Below are positions 11,053-22,535 of a stretch of 64,000 nt of DNA, in pieces. The notes under the pieces are model-generated. The model was not told where the DNA came from, searched no databases, and was given only the letters and a program-made list of their open reading frames with translations. Both the position numbers and the translations under genes were made by a program. The first letter of the stretch is position 1; every line of letters starts with the position of its first letter. The stretch is taken from assembly GCA_030278955.1 (NCBI GenBank), contig JAOANR010000001.1, forward strand, positions 20,935,468-20,999,467. The letters run 5' to 3'. The DNA is from Hygrophila difformis (lineage: Eukaryota > Streptophyta > Magnoliopsida > Lamiales > Acanthaceae).

Positions 11053-11540
11053 TACTCCCTCCGATCTTTTTTAGTTATCTTTTTACATATTTTATTTCAT
11101 ACTTTTCCAATATTACCCCTGTATTATCATAAAAGATATTTCTAGAATACTATGCATTCTCCATTCCAATCCTATTTTTTATTCAAAAAAAACACATAGG
11201 AGTAAAAGTGGAATAATAGAGACTAATGATTACAATCCTTGGTAAATGTGTTTCTTCCTAAAATGACATCTAATACGGAACGAAGGGAGTAGTAAACTAT
11301 TTTAATTACCAAATCCACTACCATTACATCACATTAATAAATAAATATATTAAAATTTCAAAACACACAACTATCAAATCACACATAACTAAATCAATTA
11401 AAAAATAAAATACATTAAAATTACATCACATAATTTTCTAATTTATCATCACTTTAACCACTAATCTATCCCTACATTCCCCACATAAAATACCGTGCCT
11501 AAAATAAATGTGACACTATTAGTGGGACGGACGGAATACC
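11053..11540. mobile_element. Stowaway-like MITE sequence(s)
   Basis: Starts TACTCCCTCCGATC; an inverted end GAACGAAGGGAGTA is at 11279-11291. A related AT-rich unit with ACCATTACATCACATTAATAAATA follows and ends GTGGGACGGACGGAATA near 11538. It is related to the MITE family in the fold-back at 25527-27105. Exact nesting is unclear. Confidence 0.6.
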
Positions 11541-11622
11541 TTTTATTTTATTTTATTGGTAATTGTGGACTTGTGTCTTGTCCAAGTCTACCATTTATCT
11601 TGGACATGAGTTAGAATATTAT

Positions 11623-12657
11623 TACTACTTTCGTCTCATTATAATTATTAGAGACCCACCTGACACGTATGTGAATACATATTTTAACAGTCAATAACTT
11701 AAATTGTGTATTATAAAAAAATTATGAAAATTTTATATTCTAAAACTACACGATTATGGTCCATTTGGTTGGAGGGATCTTGGATTATTAGTGAGAATAT
11801 GATTGCTGGAAATGCAAGATTGTTGGGAACGTGAGATTGCTAGAATCTTATTTTTTTGAATTTTTGAGATTATCATGTTTTGTTAGATTGAGAATCTCAT
11901 GTTTCTGGTTTAGACTAATTTACAATAATGCCCTTGAATTTTAACTGAATGGATTATGTAAATATGTCATTTTGCTACACAATACAAAATACTTAAACGT
12001 ATTTATTTTTTAAAAATAAATATAAAATTCTTTATATTTATTTTATCAAAATTTAGTGTGCGAGAATTAGTAATCTAATTTATCCAAAAAAATATTTTAT
12101 TTTACATACATGAATATATAAATAAACCATAAACAAATATGAAAAAATATATATGAAAAAATATATTTAAATAATTTAAAATTTTAATTGATTTTTTAAA
12201 TTAAATATTTATTTATTTATTATTTTTAAAATACAAAATATCTCAATTTATAAAATAAAATTAGTATAAAAAGTGAGTGTATAAAAAATAATTTAATATA
12301 AAAGGGGTTAAAAGATGGCCGGTAATCTAAGATTACTTGGCCTTTGATCCCACTCAAAATACTCAATATTCCTACCTTGGTGGGAATGTCACATTCCTAC
12401 CCAAATGTCACATTCCCACCCAAAACATGGGCATGTGTGATTTCATATACAAGATCCCCATTCGGAATCTCGGATTACCTTAACCAAACGGCCCGTTAGA
12501 CGAATATAAAAAGATCTCACTTGACTATGTTTTTTCTTAAATAACTATAGTATAATTCGAATCAAACTTAAACAGTGAATAATAACAAAAAGTCAAACGT
12601 AACAAGATTCACTACCAAAAATTCAAACGTAACAATCAAATCGAAACGGAGGAAGTA
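11623..12657. mobile_element. Stowaway-type MITE carrying a nested Harbinger-type MITE
   Basis: Outer ends TACTACTTTCGTCTCATT and GAAACGGAGGAAGTA form imperfect inverted repeats of the common TACTCCCTCCGT class. A different element (11757-12495) occupies most of the interior. No coding frame. Confidence 0.6.
11757..12495. mobile_element. PIF/Harbinger-type MITE
   Basis: Ends TGGTCCATTTGGTT and AACCAAACGGCCCG are imperfect inverted repeats flanked by 3-bp TTA direct repeats (11754-11756, 12496-12498), as for PIF/Harbinger. Length is 739 bp, AT-rich and non-coding. Confidence 0.65.
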
Positions 12658-12883
12658 TAAACTAAGAAGTAAGAAATGCTACTTGATGATTTGTGATCAT
12701 GGTCGCGGAATTTATTATGATATTTTCTGCAAAATATTGGTCATGAATGGAGGACAAATTAGACCGACGGAATGCATATAAAACTTGTGCTAAACTTGTT
12801 GGATAGATCCATAGTTTATTTTCATTGGGTCATTGTTGAATTAATTTTCCCTTTCCCTGTTATCTAGGACTGTGGTAAATTAA

Positions 12884-13103
12884 TACTCCCTCCGTCCCAA
12901 TTTTGACTTAACGTCATTGCAAGTATATATTTGAAAAAAATAGTCGAGTTGGGTCTTATTAGAATCATAATATCATGTAGTTTTAGAATATATATTTTAC
13001 ATAATTTTTTATTTTATATATTTTGAGATATTAACGATTGAAAATGTACATTGGATTGTGTGCAGAAATGAAACAAGACAGGTTAAATGGGACGGAGGGA
13101 GTA
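12884..13103. mobile_element. Stowaway MITE
   Basis: TACTCCCTCCGTCCCA at the left and TGGGACGGAGGGAGTA at the right form a near-perfect terminal inverted repeat with TA at the borders. About 220 bp, no coding potential. Confidence 0.85.
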
Positions 13104-13424
13104 AATACCAACATGTTATATAGTTTTATCACATCGGGAAAAACATTTAATACTCTGCACATTGAGAAAGGCAGGTGGAAATATTAATCTCTTCACATTA
13201 TATTTGTGCTAATTAAACCTTATTGATGATGAGAATGGATTTAGTTACACTTATTTAATTGTTTCCCTTTATCAATAGCATGCTAGATTTGGATCCAAAA
13301 TAACTAAAAAGTTATGTACTACAGTCTAGATAATTTAGCATGTTGAGTTTTAGTCCACTCTAATTTAGATCATCAAAAACAAAAAACTAACTTGAGGTGG
13401 CAAGATTCTGCCGATTCTGCGGGC

Positions 13425-13648
13425 TTGAGGTGAGCAACGGATTTCTCCTTTTCTATAAATTTGAGACTCCATTCATGGTAAAAAGGAATGAACTCTTACT
13501 CTCTTGTTGCTCCACTTCCGAGTATCAAAATTGCTATTGATTCCTGTCTCTGCCACATCCGGAAGATAACCCGTTGAATCCTGGAGAACACCGCCACTCT
13601 CACCGGATAAGTTCTTTAGTCCAGTGCAAATTTTGCACGCCTCGGGAA
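13425..13648 (+). repeat. Intron-2 duplicated segment, copy B (left part)
   Basis: Matches copy A from the GTGAGCAACGG donor-like start through TCCAGTGCAAATTTTGCACGCC. Copy B has an extra ~30 bp (near 13578). It is cut at 13648 by a hAT-like element and continues at 15624. The sequence just before it (CGATTCTGCGGGCTTGAG) may be a decayed exon-2 tail. Confidence 0.7.
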
Positions 13649-14214
13649 CATAGTTACCAGGAACGCGGAACGGAGGGCCGTTTTGCTGACTGGAACATTT
13701 GTTCCAGATCCCGCGATGTTCGCGTTCCAGATCTTGAGGGATCGCGCACCTTATCGGAAAACAACGATTCGGCGATTGAGGGTTGAGGGTGATGCTTTTC
13801 ACGGCAGAAAATGGTGGTTCTTGGGAAGCAGCGACGCGGCAGAAATGATCGTTCTGGGGAAGCAGCGACGCGGCAGAAAATGATGGTTCTGGGAAGCTGT
13901 AACGAGGAACGGGCGAGGGGAGAGGCGGACGGTGGTTTCGTAACTGGGCGGCCGCAGAGGATGCATGCGGATTATTAGGGTAGTGAAGGGAGAGAGAGAG
14001 GCGCAGGGAAAGGAGTTTGAGAAAAAAGGAAGGTGAATCGGTGTACCGGAATATTTGTTCTCTTTTACTGCTCCCAGGATAGATATACAGTTCTCAAGAA
14101 AAGTTCTATTAGTAGATTTATTTTTAAATTTTGTTGGTACCAGCTATAGATAATTGATTTCCCAATAAAACCTTATTCCATTCTACATTTGTTGCTTAAA
14201 TTTTTACTCCATCC

Positions 14215-14462
14215 GTCCATGAAGCGTGTCCTGTTTGACTTTTTGACATGTTAATTGTTCAACTTTGACTCAATTTTTATACAAGTATATATATGGAAAA
14301 AATAGTGGAGTTTGGTCTTATTAGAATTGTAGGATTATATAATTTTCGAATATATATTTTGCATCATTTTTTATTATATATATTTTGAGATATTAACGAT
14401 TGAAATGCATTGGATTATGTGCAATAGTCAAACAAGACAAGTTGAATGAGACAGATGGAGTA
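14215..14462. mobile_element. Stowaway MITE nested in the hAT-like element
   Basis: TACTCCATCCGTCCATGAAG and the inverted end GAGACAGATGGAGTA. About 248 bp, close in sequence to the MITE at 12884-13103. Confidence 0.7.
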
Positions 14463-14557
14463 TTTTATAAGAGATATTCTGGACTTTTAATGTTGGATTT
14501 CATTGCTTTTACTAAAAAAAATTAATTAAAACATTTTATCAATTAAATATGCTTTAA

Positions 14558-15508
14558 TCTATACTATAATAAATCCTGGAAGCATATTTTAATGTTTTGA
14601 CTATATTACCCTTTTAAGTTATAATTAATCTATTTATAAAAATTATATGTTATGGGTTAAAATAGTAATTTTAACTCAAAGATATGCATATCTTTCATAA
14701 AGATACATATCAAAGGTTTAGAAAGTAAAATCACTTCATCCTAAAATTTCATGACCGTAGGATTGAAAATATGTTAATCTCCACCATTTATTCCGTACAT
14801 TAAATAAATCTTGAAACCACAATTTTATTGTGATACCTATATTGCCCTTTTAAGTCATCATTATTTTTCGTTATAAAAATATATATTGCGGGTTTAAACA
14901 GTAAAAAAAATACATAACAAATCTTTAAATAAATATCCTGTATATACTATTTTGACTAAAAATACTTAGGAGTATTAGAATTTAAATTTTTATTGTAAAA
15001 TGTTTTCTGAAAAACTACATATTATACATAAAATAAAAAAAAGCATTTCATGAATAATAAAAATTCAATATACTACTTTATGTAAAAAAAAATTAATGTC
15101 ATTAATCTACATGCATAATTTTTAATACTACCTTTGTTCCTTTTGTATAAATATAATATATACCATCAACATATTTTTGCGGGTAATTAAAATTAATTAG
15201 AAAGACGAAAGTTTTAAAGTACTTATTAATTTAATTATACATATAATTTTTATAATAGTAGGGTGGTAATCATGGATTAGTTTTTCTATTTATATTTTAT
15301 TTGCATAAAAAATTGAATTATACTGTGGTATATGTATTATGAAAAAAAATTGAAAATTTATTTCTTCTATCATTTAAGAAAAAGATAATAGAAATTATAT
15401 TTTATTAAAAATGTTTTTTTCATAAATACACTAAAATAATAATATCTATATTTTATATTAAAAATATTAATACCCGCGCTCTGCGCGGAGCGCGGGTGAA
15501 AAATCTAG
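14558..15508 (+). mobile_element. Non-autonomous Helitron, 951 bp
   Basis: 5' terminus TCTATACTATAATAAATCC after an A, and 3' terminus CTAG before a T, with no TSD. A perfect 9-bp stem hairpin (CCCGCGCTC / GAGCGCGGG, 6-nt loop, 15473-15496) lies 12 nt before CTAG. These are the defining plant Helitron features. There is no Rep/helicase frame; the interior is AT-rich. Confidence 0.88.
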
Positions 15509-15615
15509 TTTTTTAAGAAATTATGGTATAAATCGTTCCCGATACACCTAAACTAGGGTTCCACATTTCCGTCCCGTTTCACGTTTCTAACCGAATTACG
15601 TTCCATGTAACTATG

Positions 15616-15707
15616 CTCGGGAACCCTTGTCTCCTCCTCTTCTTTTCGGTTCTGTTGTCTCACTAAACCTCTGTTGTTTGAGAGAAAAGGCCTTCAATTT
15701 CTCCAAC
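15616..15707 (+). repeat. Intron-2 duplicated segment, copy B (right part)
   Basis: Continues copy B after the hAT TSD: CTCGGGAACCCTTGTCTCC, then TGTCTCACTAAACCTCTGTTG and GAGAGAAAAGGCCTTCAATTTCTCC, matching 3898-4035. It then leads into the native 3' end of intron 2. Confidence 0.75.
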
Positions 15708-15840
15708 AGTTTGTGCGTGTGTAGATAACAAGGATGAATGAATTCACTACCAGTTTTTAGTTTTGATCCGGACTTTTGTTTTGCTTGTGATTTTGACGTG
15801 TAATTGCTGTGTATGCAAACGCGAAATGCATAATACGTAG

Positions 15841-17208
15841 ATTCGATCGAGAGCGGATTTCCGGGGACGAAGTACTTGCATCAGATTGTGGAGGATGACA
15901 CAGATAAGGAAGCTCCCAAGGTGCGTATTGATCGATCCTTTTTCGCTTCTATTTGAGAACATTTTCTATACATATTCGTTCCGATTCTATGCTCTTCTTG
16001 CATTCAGGAGTTCAAAGTATCAGAAAAGTTGAGGCAACAGGTTGAGTTAATCCGATCGACGCTGCGATCCATGGATGAGGGAGATATAACCGTCTCACCA
16101 TACGACACCGCATGGGTGGCCATGGTGGAGGATATTTCCGCCGCGCCACAATTCCCTTCCAGCCTCGACTGGATTTCGAATAACCAACTCCCGGACGGAT
16201 CGTGGGGTGATAGGTATAGATTCTCAATCTACGACCGAATAATCAACACATTGGCCTGTGCAGTTGCATTGACAACATGGAAGATTCATCCTGAGAAAGC
16301 CAAAAAAGGTTTGTGGAAATTCAATTCCTTTTTTTTTTTTTTTTTTTTTTTTTCTCCCGCAAAATTGTTGTTATATAAATCAATCTTACTTGAATTAAAC
16401 TGAATCTCTTTTGTTTTGAATAATCCAGGAATTTCATTCATCCAAGAGAACATCCACAAGCTGCAGCATGAAAACGAAGAGCACATGCCGATTGGATTCG
16501 AGGTGGCATTGCCATCACTCCTTGAAATAGCCAAAAAGCTTGAGATCGACGTCCCTTACGACGCTCCAGGCTTGCAAGAGATTTATGAGAGAAGGGAGCT
16601 AAAGCTGACAATGTAAGCCTACAAACACATACGTACTATATATTATACAATTAAAATAAAAGCAGACACTTCCACTTGTTTATTCCATTTTTTTTTTTCA
16701 AAAAATGTGTGTGCAATAATTAGGGTGTGAATATCTATGTCCATAATTAGGATTCCAAGGGACATGATGCACAAAGTGGCCACAACACTACTCCACAGCT
16801 TGGAAGGGATGCCGGACCTTATCTGGGAAAAGCTATTGAAACTGCAAAGTCCTGATGGGTCATTCCTTTTCTCTCCATCCTCCACTGCCTACGCTCTCAA
16901 ACAAACCAAGGATCATAATTGCCTCAAATATCTGACCAACATTGTGCACAAATTCAATGGCGGGGGTGATTATCAGTATTAAACCAATTTCTTTTTTATT
17001 TATAATTATATATCCATGCATGCTTATGATTATTGTTCTTCTTATATACAGTATGTTTTCATTTTTTGTTTGTTGTCATGATTTTAGTTCCAAATGTGTA
17101 TCCGGTGGACTTGTTTGAGCACATTTGGGCAGTGGACAGGCTGCAGAGGCTAGAAATTTCTCGGTACTTTCAGTCAGAAATTGAAGAATGTATTGATTAC
17201 GTTCACAG
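15841..17208 (+). CDS. CPS: ent-CPS exons 3-7
   Basis: Exons 15841-15920, 16008-16308, 16429-16612, 16751-16965 and 17088-17208 all have GT-AG borders and compatible phases. They encode the gamma/beta domain start: [17 protein letters not shown], then [52 protein letters not shown] (catalytic His of the ent-CPS dyad), [17 protein letters not shown], and [16 protein letters not shown] (Asn of the dyad). Exon 5 ends ACAAT|GTAAGC, giving Met where Arg is common (KLTMIPRDMM). The reading frame is fully open in this block. Confidence 0.93.
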
Positions 17209-17453
17209 GTGAAACTCACTTTCACGTAAATCTATACGAAGTATATTTAAACTATTAATAACTCAAGTTTGGTACAAGTAGAAATTCTAAAAGTTTGATA
17301 TTTAAAAACTACACGACGAGACGAATCTAACAAGATCTCACTTGACTATATTTTAACTTGTATAACTATGATAAAACTTTAAATGAAAGTCTGTGTGTGA
17401 ATAATAGCCCATTATCAAAGGTAAAAAAACATTTGAGAACGCAGGTAGTATAA

Positions 17454-17985
17454 TACTACCTCCGTTCCTTTTTAAATGCACGTTTTGATTTTTGGTACTG
17501 TTCATTGAGTAGCTTTGACTCGACATTTTAATACAATTATATAAGATAAAATATAGTCAAGTGAGATCTTGTTGGATTCGTCTAATCGCATAGATTTAGA
17601 ATATCAAAATTTCATAATATTTACTTGTATGCACTTTGAGTTATGAAGCATTAAAGATATGTATTGGATTGCGTGAAATGTGGGTCCGTAGCATTTAAAA
17701 AGGAGCGGAGGAAGTATAATACTCCCTCCGTTTTTTAATATCTTTACCCTTTTTGAATAGTTGATACTATTCATTAAGTAACTTTGATTCAACTTTTTAG
17801 TATAGTTGTGTATGATAAAATATAGTCAATTGAGATCTTGTTGGATTCGTCTAATCGCGTAGATTTATAATATCAATTTTTTATAATTTTTACTTGTATA
17901 TAATTTGAGTTATTAATGATTAAAAACGTACATTGGATTGCGTGCAGTGAAGAAGTGGAGAAGTTAAAAAAAAACGGAGGGAGTA
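17454..17985. mobile_element. Two adjacent Stowaway MITEs in ent-CPS intron 7
   Basis: 17454-17716 (TACTACCTCCGTTCC ... GGAGCGGAGGAAGTA) and 17720-17985 (TACTCCCTCCGTTTTTT ... AAAACGGAGGGAGTA) are related head-to-tail MITEs. Both contain AGATCTTGTTGGATTCGTCTAAT. Confidence 0.85.
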
Positions 17986-18055
17986 TACACACTGCGTGAC
18001 GGTGTACTAATTATTATAGTGACAACATTCAATACAAAATATTGTGAGCTTTTAG

Positions 18056-18653
18056 GTACTGGACAAATGAAGGTATATGCTGGGCAAGAAATTCCGAGGT
18101 ACAAGACATTGATGACACGGCGATGGCGTTTAGGGCTGTCAAACGGGCTGGCCCGGACCGGCCCGGCCCTAACCCACCTCAGCCCACTTTTGAACGGGCC
18201 GGTGCGGGGCGGGCCTAATTTCTAACGGGCCGCTGAAATGCTAACCCAGCCCAACCCAAGGCGGGCTGCGGGCCAAAGTGGGCTAGCCCACTATAGAAAA
18301 AAACTGTTCATTTTTTATTTTGCTCTTTCTAATTTTGAACATGTTGACTATCTATGGACTGATATGCATATATTTTTTAGGATTACTTTACCAAAGCCCA
18401 TCAATAATTTAACATAAATTTTTAGAGCTTCACATTAGAGCTGTCAAACGGGCTGACCCGGCCCTAACCCACCTCAGCCCACTTTTGAACGGGCCGGTGC
18501 GGGGCGGGCCTAATTTCTAACGGGCCGCTGAAATGCTAACCCAGCCCATAAAAAATACCTCACGGGCTGGGCCGGCCCAACGGGCCTAGGCCCGTTTGAC
18601 AGCCCTAATGGCGTTTAGGCTGATGAGATTGCAAGGATACGACGTTTCTGCAG
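18056..18653 (+). pseudogene. CPS: ent-CPS exon 8 (DXDD exon) broken by a hAT MITE
   Basis: The exon starts after TTTTAG with YWTNEGICWARNSEVQ and the catalytic general acid DIDD, then TAMAF. After the codon GCG and bases TT at 18130 a 477-bp element intervenes; the exon resumes at 18616 with FRLMRLQGYDVSA and ends GCAG|GTAAAA. Without the element and one TSD copy the exon is 113 nt and fits both neighbours in phase. With it the frame shifts (485 bp added, not a multiple of 3) and a TAA comes about 25 codons into the element. Confidence 0.93.
18131..18607. mobile_element. hAT-type MITE inserted in ent-CPS exon 8
   Basis: TIRs TAGGGCTGTCAAACGGGC and GCCCGTTTGACAGCCCTA, 8-bp TSD ATGGCGTT (18123-18130, 18608-18615). 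The first ~120 bp of the element are repeated almost exactly at 18437-18548 (from GCTGTCAAACGGGCTG to GCTAACCCAGCCC), so it has an internal copy of its own left end. Rich in GGGC/GCCC, no coding frame. Confidence 0.95.
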
Positions 18654-18690
18654 GTAAAAAATCATTTTCTTTTTCAGTGCATCAATTTAA

Positions 18691-19175
18691 TACTCCCTCC
18701 GTCCCCGAAATATGACGCGTTTCTTTTGGCCACGGTAGTTTGTGTAGTAGGGTTTAATGGTTAAAGTATTGTGGGTATTTGTATTTAAAATTTTAATGAA
18801 TTTTCACTTTGCTTATTGTTTAACTTTAACTTAATATTATGGTAATGATTTAATTAAAAAAAAATATTCAAGTGTGGTCTTGTTAGAATCGTCTAGGCGT
18901 CTAGTTTTAGAATATATATTTTATATAATTTTTATTTGTACCTATTTTGAGATATGAAGAATTAAAAAAATGTAAGGGATTTGTATAGAAAAATAAAAGT
19001 GTATTAGGAGGTGTGCAGAATAGTTAAAGTAATTACTTTTAATAAGATTTTGGAAACCATTAAGATTCTAATCATATTTATATTAATTTAATTTATCTAA
19101 AAAGGGAAAGGTATCAAATTTCGTGGGACAACTCAAAAAAGAATACGTGTCAAATTTCGTGAGAGAGAGTGAGTA
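18691..19175. mobile_element. Stowaway-like MITE in ent-CPS intron 8
   Basis: Starts TACTCCCTCCGTCCCCG and ends with ATTTCGTGAGAGAGAGTGAGTA. Sister of the element at 19581-20075 (shared CGTTTCTTTTG, CACGGTA, AGAATCGTCTAG, GAAACCATTAAGATTC). Confidence 0.75.
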
Positions 19176-19276
19176 CTACTAGCAAACTAGTAGAAGTAAC
19201 GAAAAGGACAGCAGAAATTTCGTATCCCAATAACGTGAGTTTTTGTTTTTTATTTATTTTTTTAACATAATGACAG

Positions 19277-22200
19277 ATGTGTTCAAAAATTTTGAAAATG
19301 GTGGAGTATTCTTCTGTTTTGCGGGGCAGTCAACTCAGGCGGTGACAGGAATGTACAACCTCTACAGGGCATCTCAGCTGAGGTTTCCCGGAGAAGACAT
19401 ACTTGAAGATGCAAGCAAGTTTTCATCCAAGTTCTTGCAGGAGAAACGGGCTAATAATGAGCTCTTGGACAAGTGGATCATTACCAAAGATCTCCCAGGC
19501 GAGGTCAGTTATAAATAAATTTTGTCTGCCAGCCATGCTTGGTTTGATATGATATCCACTTAGAAACACAGCACATATAGTACTCCCTCCGTCCCGCGAA
19601 TTGTGGCTCGTTTCTTTTGATCACGGTAATTTATGTGGTGGAGTGTGGTGAGGTTTAGTAGTTAAAGTGATGTGGGTATTTGTGTTTAAAATTTTTATGA
19701 ATTTTGACTTTCTTTATTGTTTAACTTTAACAAAATATTATTGTAATGATTTAATTATAGAAAAATATTCAAGTGTGATCTTGTTAGAATCGTCTAGACG
19801 TCTAGATTTAGAATATATATTTTATATAATTTTTATTTGTACTAATTTTAAAATATGAAGAATTAAAGAAATGCAAGGGGCTTGTGTAGAAAAATAAAAG
19901 TGTATTGGGAATTGTGCAGAATAGTAAAAGTGATTACTTTTAATGGGATTTAGAAACCATTAAGATTCTAATCATATTTATATTAATTAAATTTATCTAA
20001 AAATGGAAAGCGGCCACAATTCGTGGGACAGCCCAAAGAGGAATACGAGCCACAATTCGTGAGACGGAGGGAGTAGTATATTTAATTATCCTTTATTATT
20101 TAGCTGCAAAAGATTTACTACAAAAAAAGGTCAAAATGGGTTAGTTTCACTATTCATGAATTTCCACACCCTGTCCAGTCAAATTGTTCAAAAGAGGCTC
20201 TGACGTGCCACCATGATCACTTGCTGCTGCCAGAACAATTTTCATTCATTTGTTAGTAGAAGATACTATATGTACACTAAATAAGCTTCGATTATTTTAA
20301 AATTCTGTTTCAGCTTTTATTAGAAAAAACAGGAGAAAGCTGCTTTTGTGTCTTTAGTAGGAGTACTATTTATTATGCCTGCTTTTAAAAGTGAACTAGC
20401 TTTCTAGAGTTTAATTTAGAAAAAGCTAACTCATGTTGAATAAAGTGCAAGCTAAGTTCGCCAACGGCACAGTACAGAGACATGTTGCATGGATGCTATC
20501 TATTTAGGAAAAAAAAAAAAAAAAAAAAGTGAAATAATAGGTGGTACTGAACAGAGACATGGCCAATTTGCAAGAATGTGCTATGTTACTTTCCGCAATA
20601 TTAAATTTTTGTGCTCCACATAATTCAGATGACTATTAGATGCTTTTCAGCATACACTACTTGTGTAGTGCCACAGTCATGAACAACCTCATCAACTCAC
20701 TTATAACAAAAATATATTTTCAGGTGGGATATGCACTGGACATGCCGTGGTATGCGAGCTTACCTAGAGTGGAGACAAGATTTTACTTGGAGCAATATGG
20801 TGGTGGGGACGATGTCTGGATTGGCAAAACCTTATACAGGTAATTTTATCCACTTCTCTTAGTTACTACCCTTATCCAAAAGTAAATACTATCATTTTTG
20901 AATTTATGTAGTTGAGAAAAAAAAATCCATATCTTCCTATAATTTAAATTTTTTTTCAAAACAGTCCCACAAATATCGAATTAGACAAATCCGTCCAATA
21001 ACTACCATAATTTTCGCGAAACCGGTCCATGAACTCAGTTTTTTGCTAAACATCACTGAACCCATCTCATAACTATCCCAATTATCGCCGAACTCATCCC
21101 TAGATAGTTATGGGACGGGTTCGGCAAAAATTAAGGAACAAACCGGGTTCAGGACGGGTTCGTCTAATTCGATATTTGTGGAATAGTTTTGGAAATTGAA
21201 ATAACTTATGGGACTAAATGTGTTTTTTTTTTCCCCTATGTAGTTGATTAATAGTACGCTCGGTACACTTAGATGATCACAAGATGTTACTTTCTACAAA
21301 CTCAATTTTTAACGATTTAAACAAGTTCAATAATGGAGAGAGGTGTGGAAGAGTTTGAGGCTCAAGCAAACAAAGGCGGTGTCGGAAAGGGAAAATATTT
21401 AAGAATACCAATCTACTATTTGTCCTCAAAGGTTAGGACAAACAATTTTTGGCATTTAGGAAAATCTTCAAGTAATAGACGACCAACTATAGGACGACGG
21501 TTTGATTCATACTTCAGCTTATCGTTTCCTAAACAACAAAATGTTCCCCATTTCCCTTTCAGGATATGGCTATCGCAGAATTCATGTGTATTTGTCTTGC
21601 TTAACTACTAATTACTACTAATTCTTTAGAGTACGTTTGGTACCGTGTATTATGGTATATTAGGTGGTATAATATTAATATTATAAATTAAAATAATGTT
21701 ATCTTATGTTTGGTATTTTTCAAGAGATGTTTAGGTATTATTTTAATGAGGGATTTGATGTATTAATTATTTAATATATGGTGGAATGGTGTGTTTATGG
21801 TGTATTAATTTTTATTCATTCTTTTTTTCCTTATTTATCTCACAACTATTAAATATTATCTTTTATATATTATATTATTATATTAATTACTTTCAGAATA
21901 TTTAATTATTATTTTCAAAATATTATTTATTCATAAAATAGAAAACTAATTTTTTATTTAATTTTTTAAAATATAATGTATGATCATTATGTAATACAAC
22001 ATCAACACCAAACACAATATATAATATTAATTTAATGCAATAGTACATCATAATACAGTACATCATAAAACTTTATTTGCTAATATGAAGTGCGTTACTA
22101 ATGAAGTTATGAAACTCGGTGAATTAACTATTTGTTGTTTATCTCAGGATGCCATGTGTTAACAGTAATACCTATCTGGAGGTGGCAAAGCTAGACTACA

Positions 22201-22535
22201 ACAACTGCCAGGCCTTGCACCAAGAGGAGTTGCGAAGCCTTCAAAAGTAATAGATGCAATTGAACATAATTAATTTCGCCAATAATTTCATACATAGAAA
22301 AGATCAATTGATAATCTGAGATTTTGTTTTCGAGTTCAGATGGTGCAAAGGTTGTTCCCTCACTGAATATGGTTTAACTGAAGAAAGCCTCCTCCAGGCC
22401 TATTACATCGCAGCAGCAAGCATGTTCGAACCGGGACAATCACAGGGGCGCCTTGCTTGGGCCAAAACTGCCATTCTAGTGGAGATCATCGTGTCGCATT
22501 TTGATCAGCACCAAGAACAAAAGTGTGCCTTCGTC
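19277..22535 (+). CDS. CPS: ent-CPS exons 9-12 (to the assembly gap)
   Basis: Exons 19277-19503, 20724-20839, 22148-22246 and 22340-22535 (cut by the gap). They encode DVFKNFENGGVFFCFAGQ, NLYRASQLRFPGEDILEDA, DKWIITKDLPGE, VGYALDMPWYASLPRVETRF, DDVWIGKTLYR, MPCVNSNTYLEVAKLDYNNC and the start of the C-terminal alpha domain (YYIAAASMFEPGQSQGRLAW). All donors and acceptors are GT-AG. The frame is open and well conserved, consistent with recent inactivation or with an active allele elsewhere. Confidence 0.92.
19581..20075. mobile_element. Stowaway-like MITE in ent-CPS intron 9
   Basis: TACTCCCTCCGTCCCGCGAA at the left and TTCGTGAGACGGAGGGAGTA at the right. 495 bp, clearly related to 18691-19175. 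Confidence 0.85.
20910..21240. mobile_element. Inverted-repeat MITE in ent-CPS intron 10
   Basis: CAAAACAGTCCCACAAATAT near 20958 is inverted as ATATTTGTGGAATAGTTTTG near 21170, with flanking A-rich and T-rich borders. No TSD was settled. Non-coding. Confidence 0.55.
21640..22085. mobile_element. Probable MITE remnant, AT-rich
   Basis: AT-rich block starting ACGTTTGGTACCGTGTATTATGG with opposing ACACCAAACACAATAT and repeated ACATCATAATACAGTACATC. It looks like a MITE of the TTTGGT-ended class, but borders are not clear. Confidence 0.35.

Larger units (their letters stand above)
13649..15615. mobile_element. hAT-like element, 1,967 bp, non-autonomous
   Basis: Terminal inverted repeats CATAGTTACCAGGAACG and CGTTCCATGTAACTATG with an 8-bp TSD CTCGGGAA on both sides (13641-13648, 15616-15623). 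Removing it rejoins intron copy B exactly. Inside are a GC-rich left half with no recognisable transposase, a Stowaway MITE (14215-14462) and a Helitron (14558-15508). Confidence 0.8.

Noticed and set aside
18019..18225. 68-aa frame over ent-CPS exon 8 and the MITE
   Set aside because: It starts in the intron and is in the wrong phase relative to the DIDD-coding frame.
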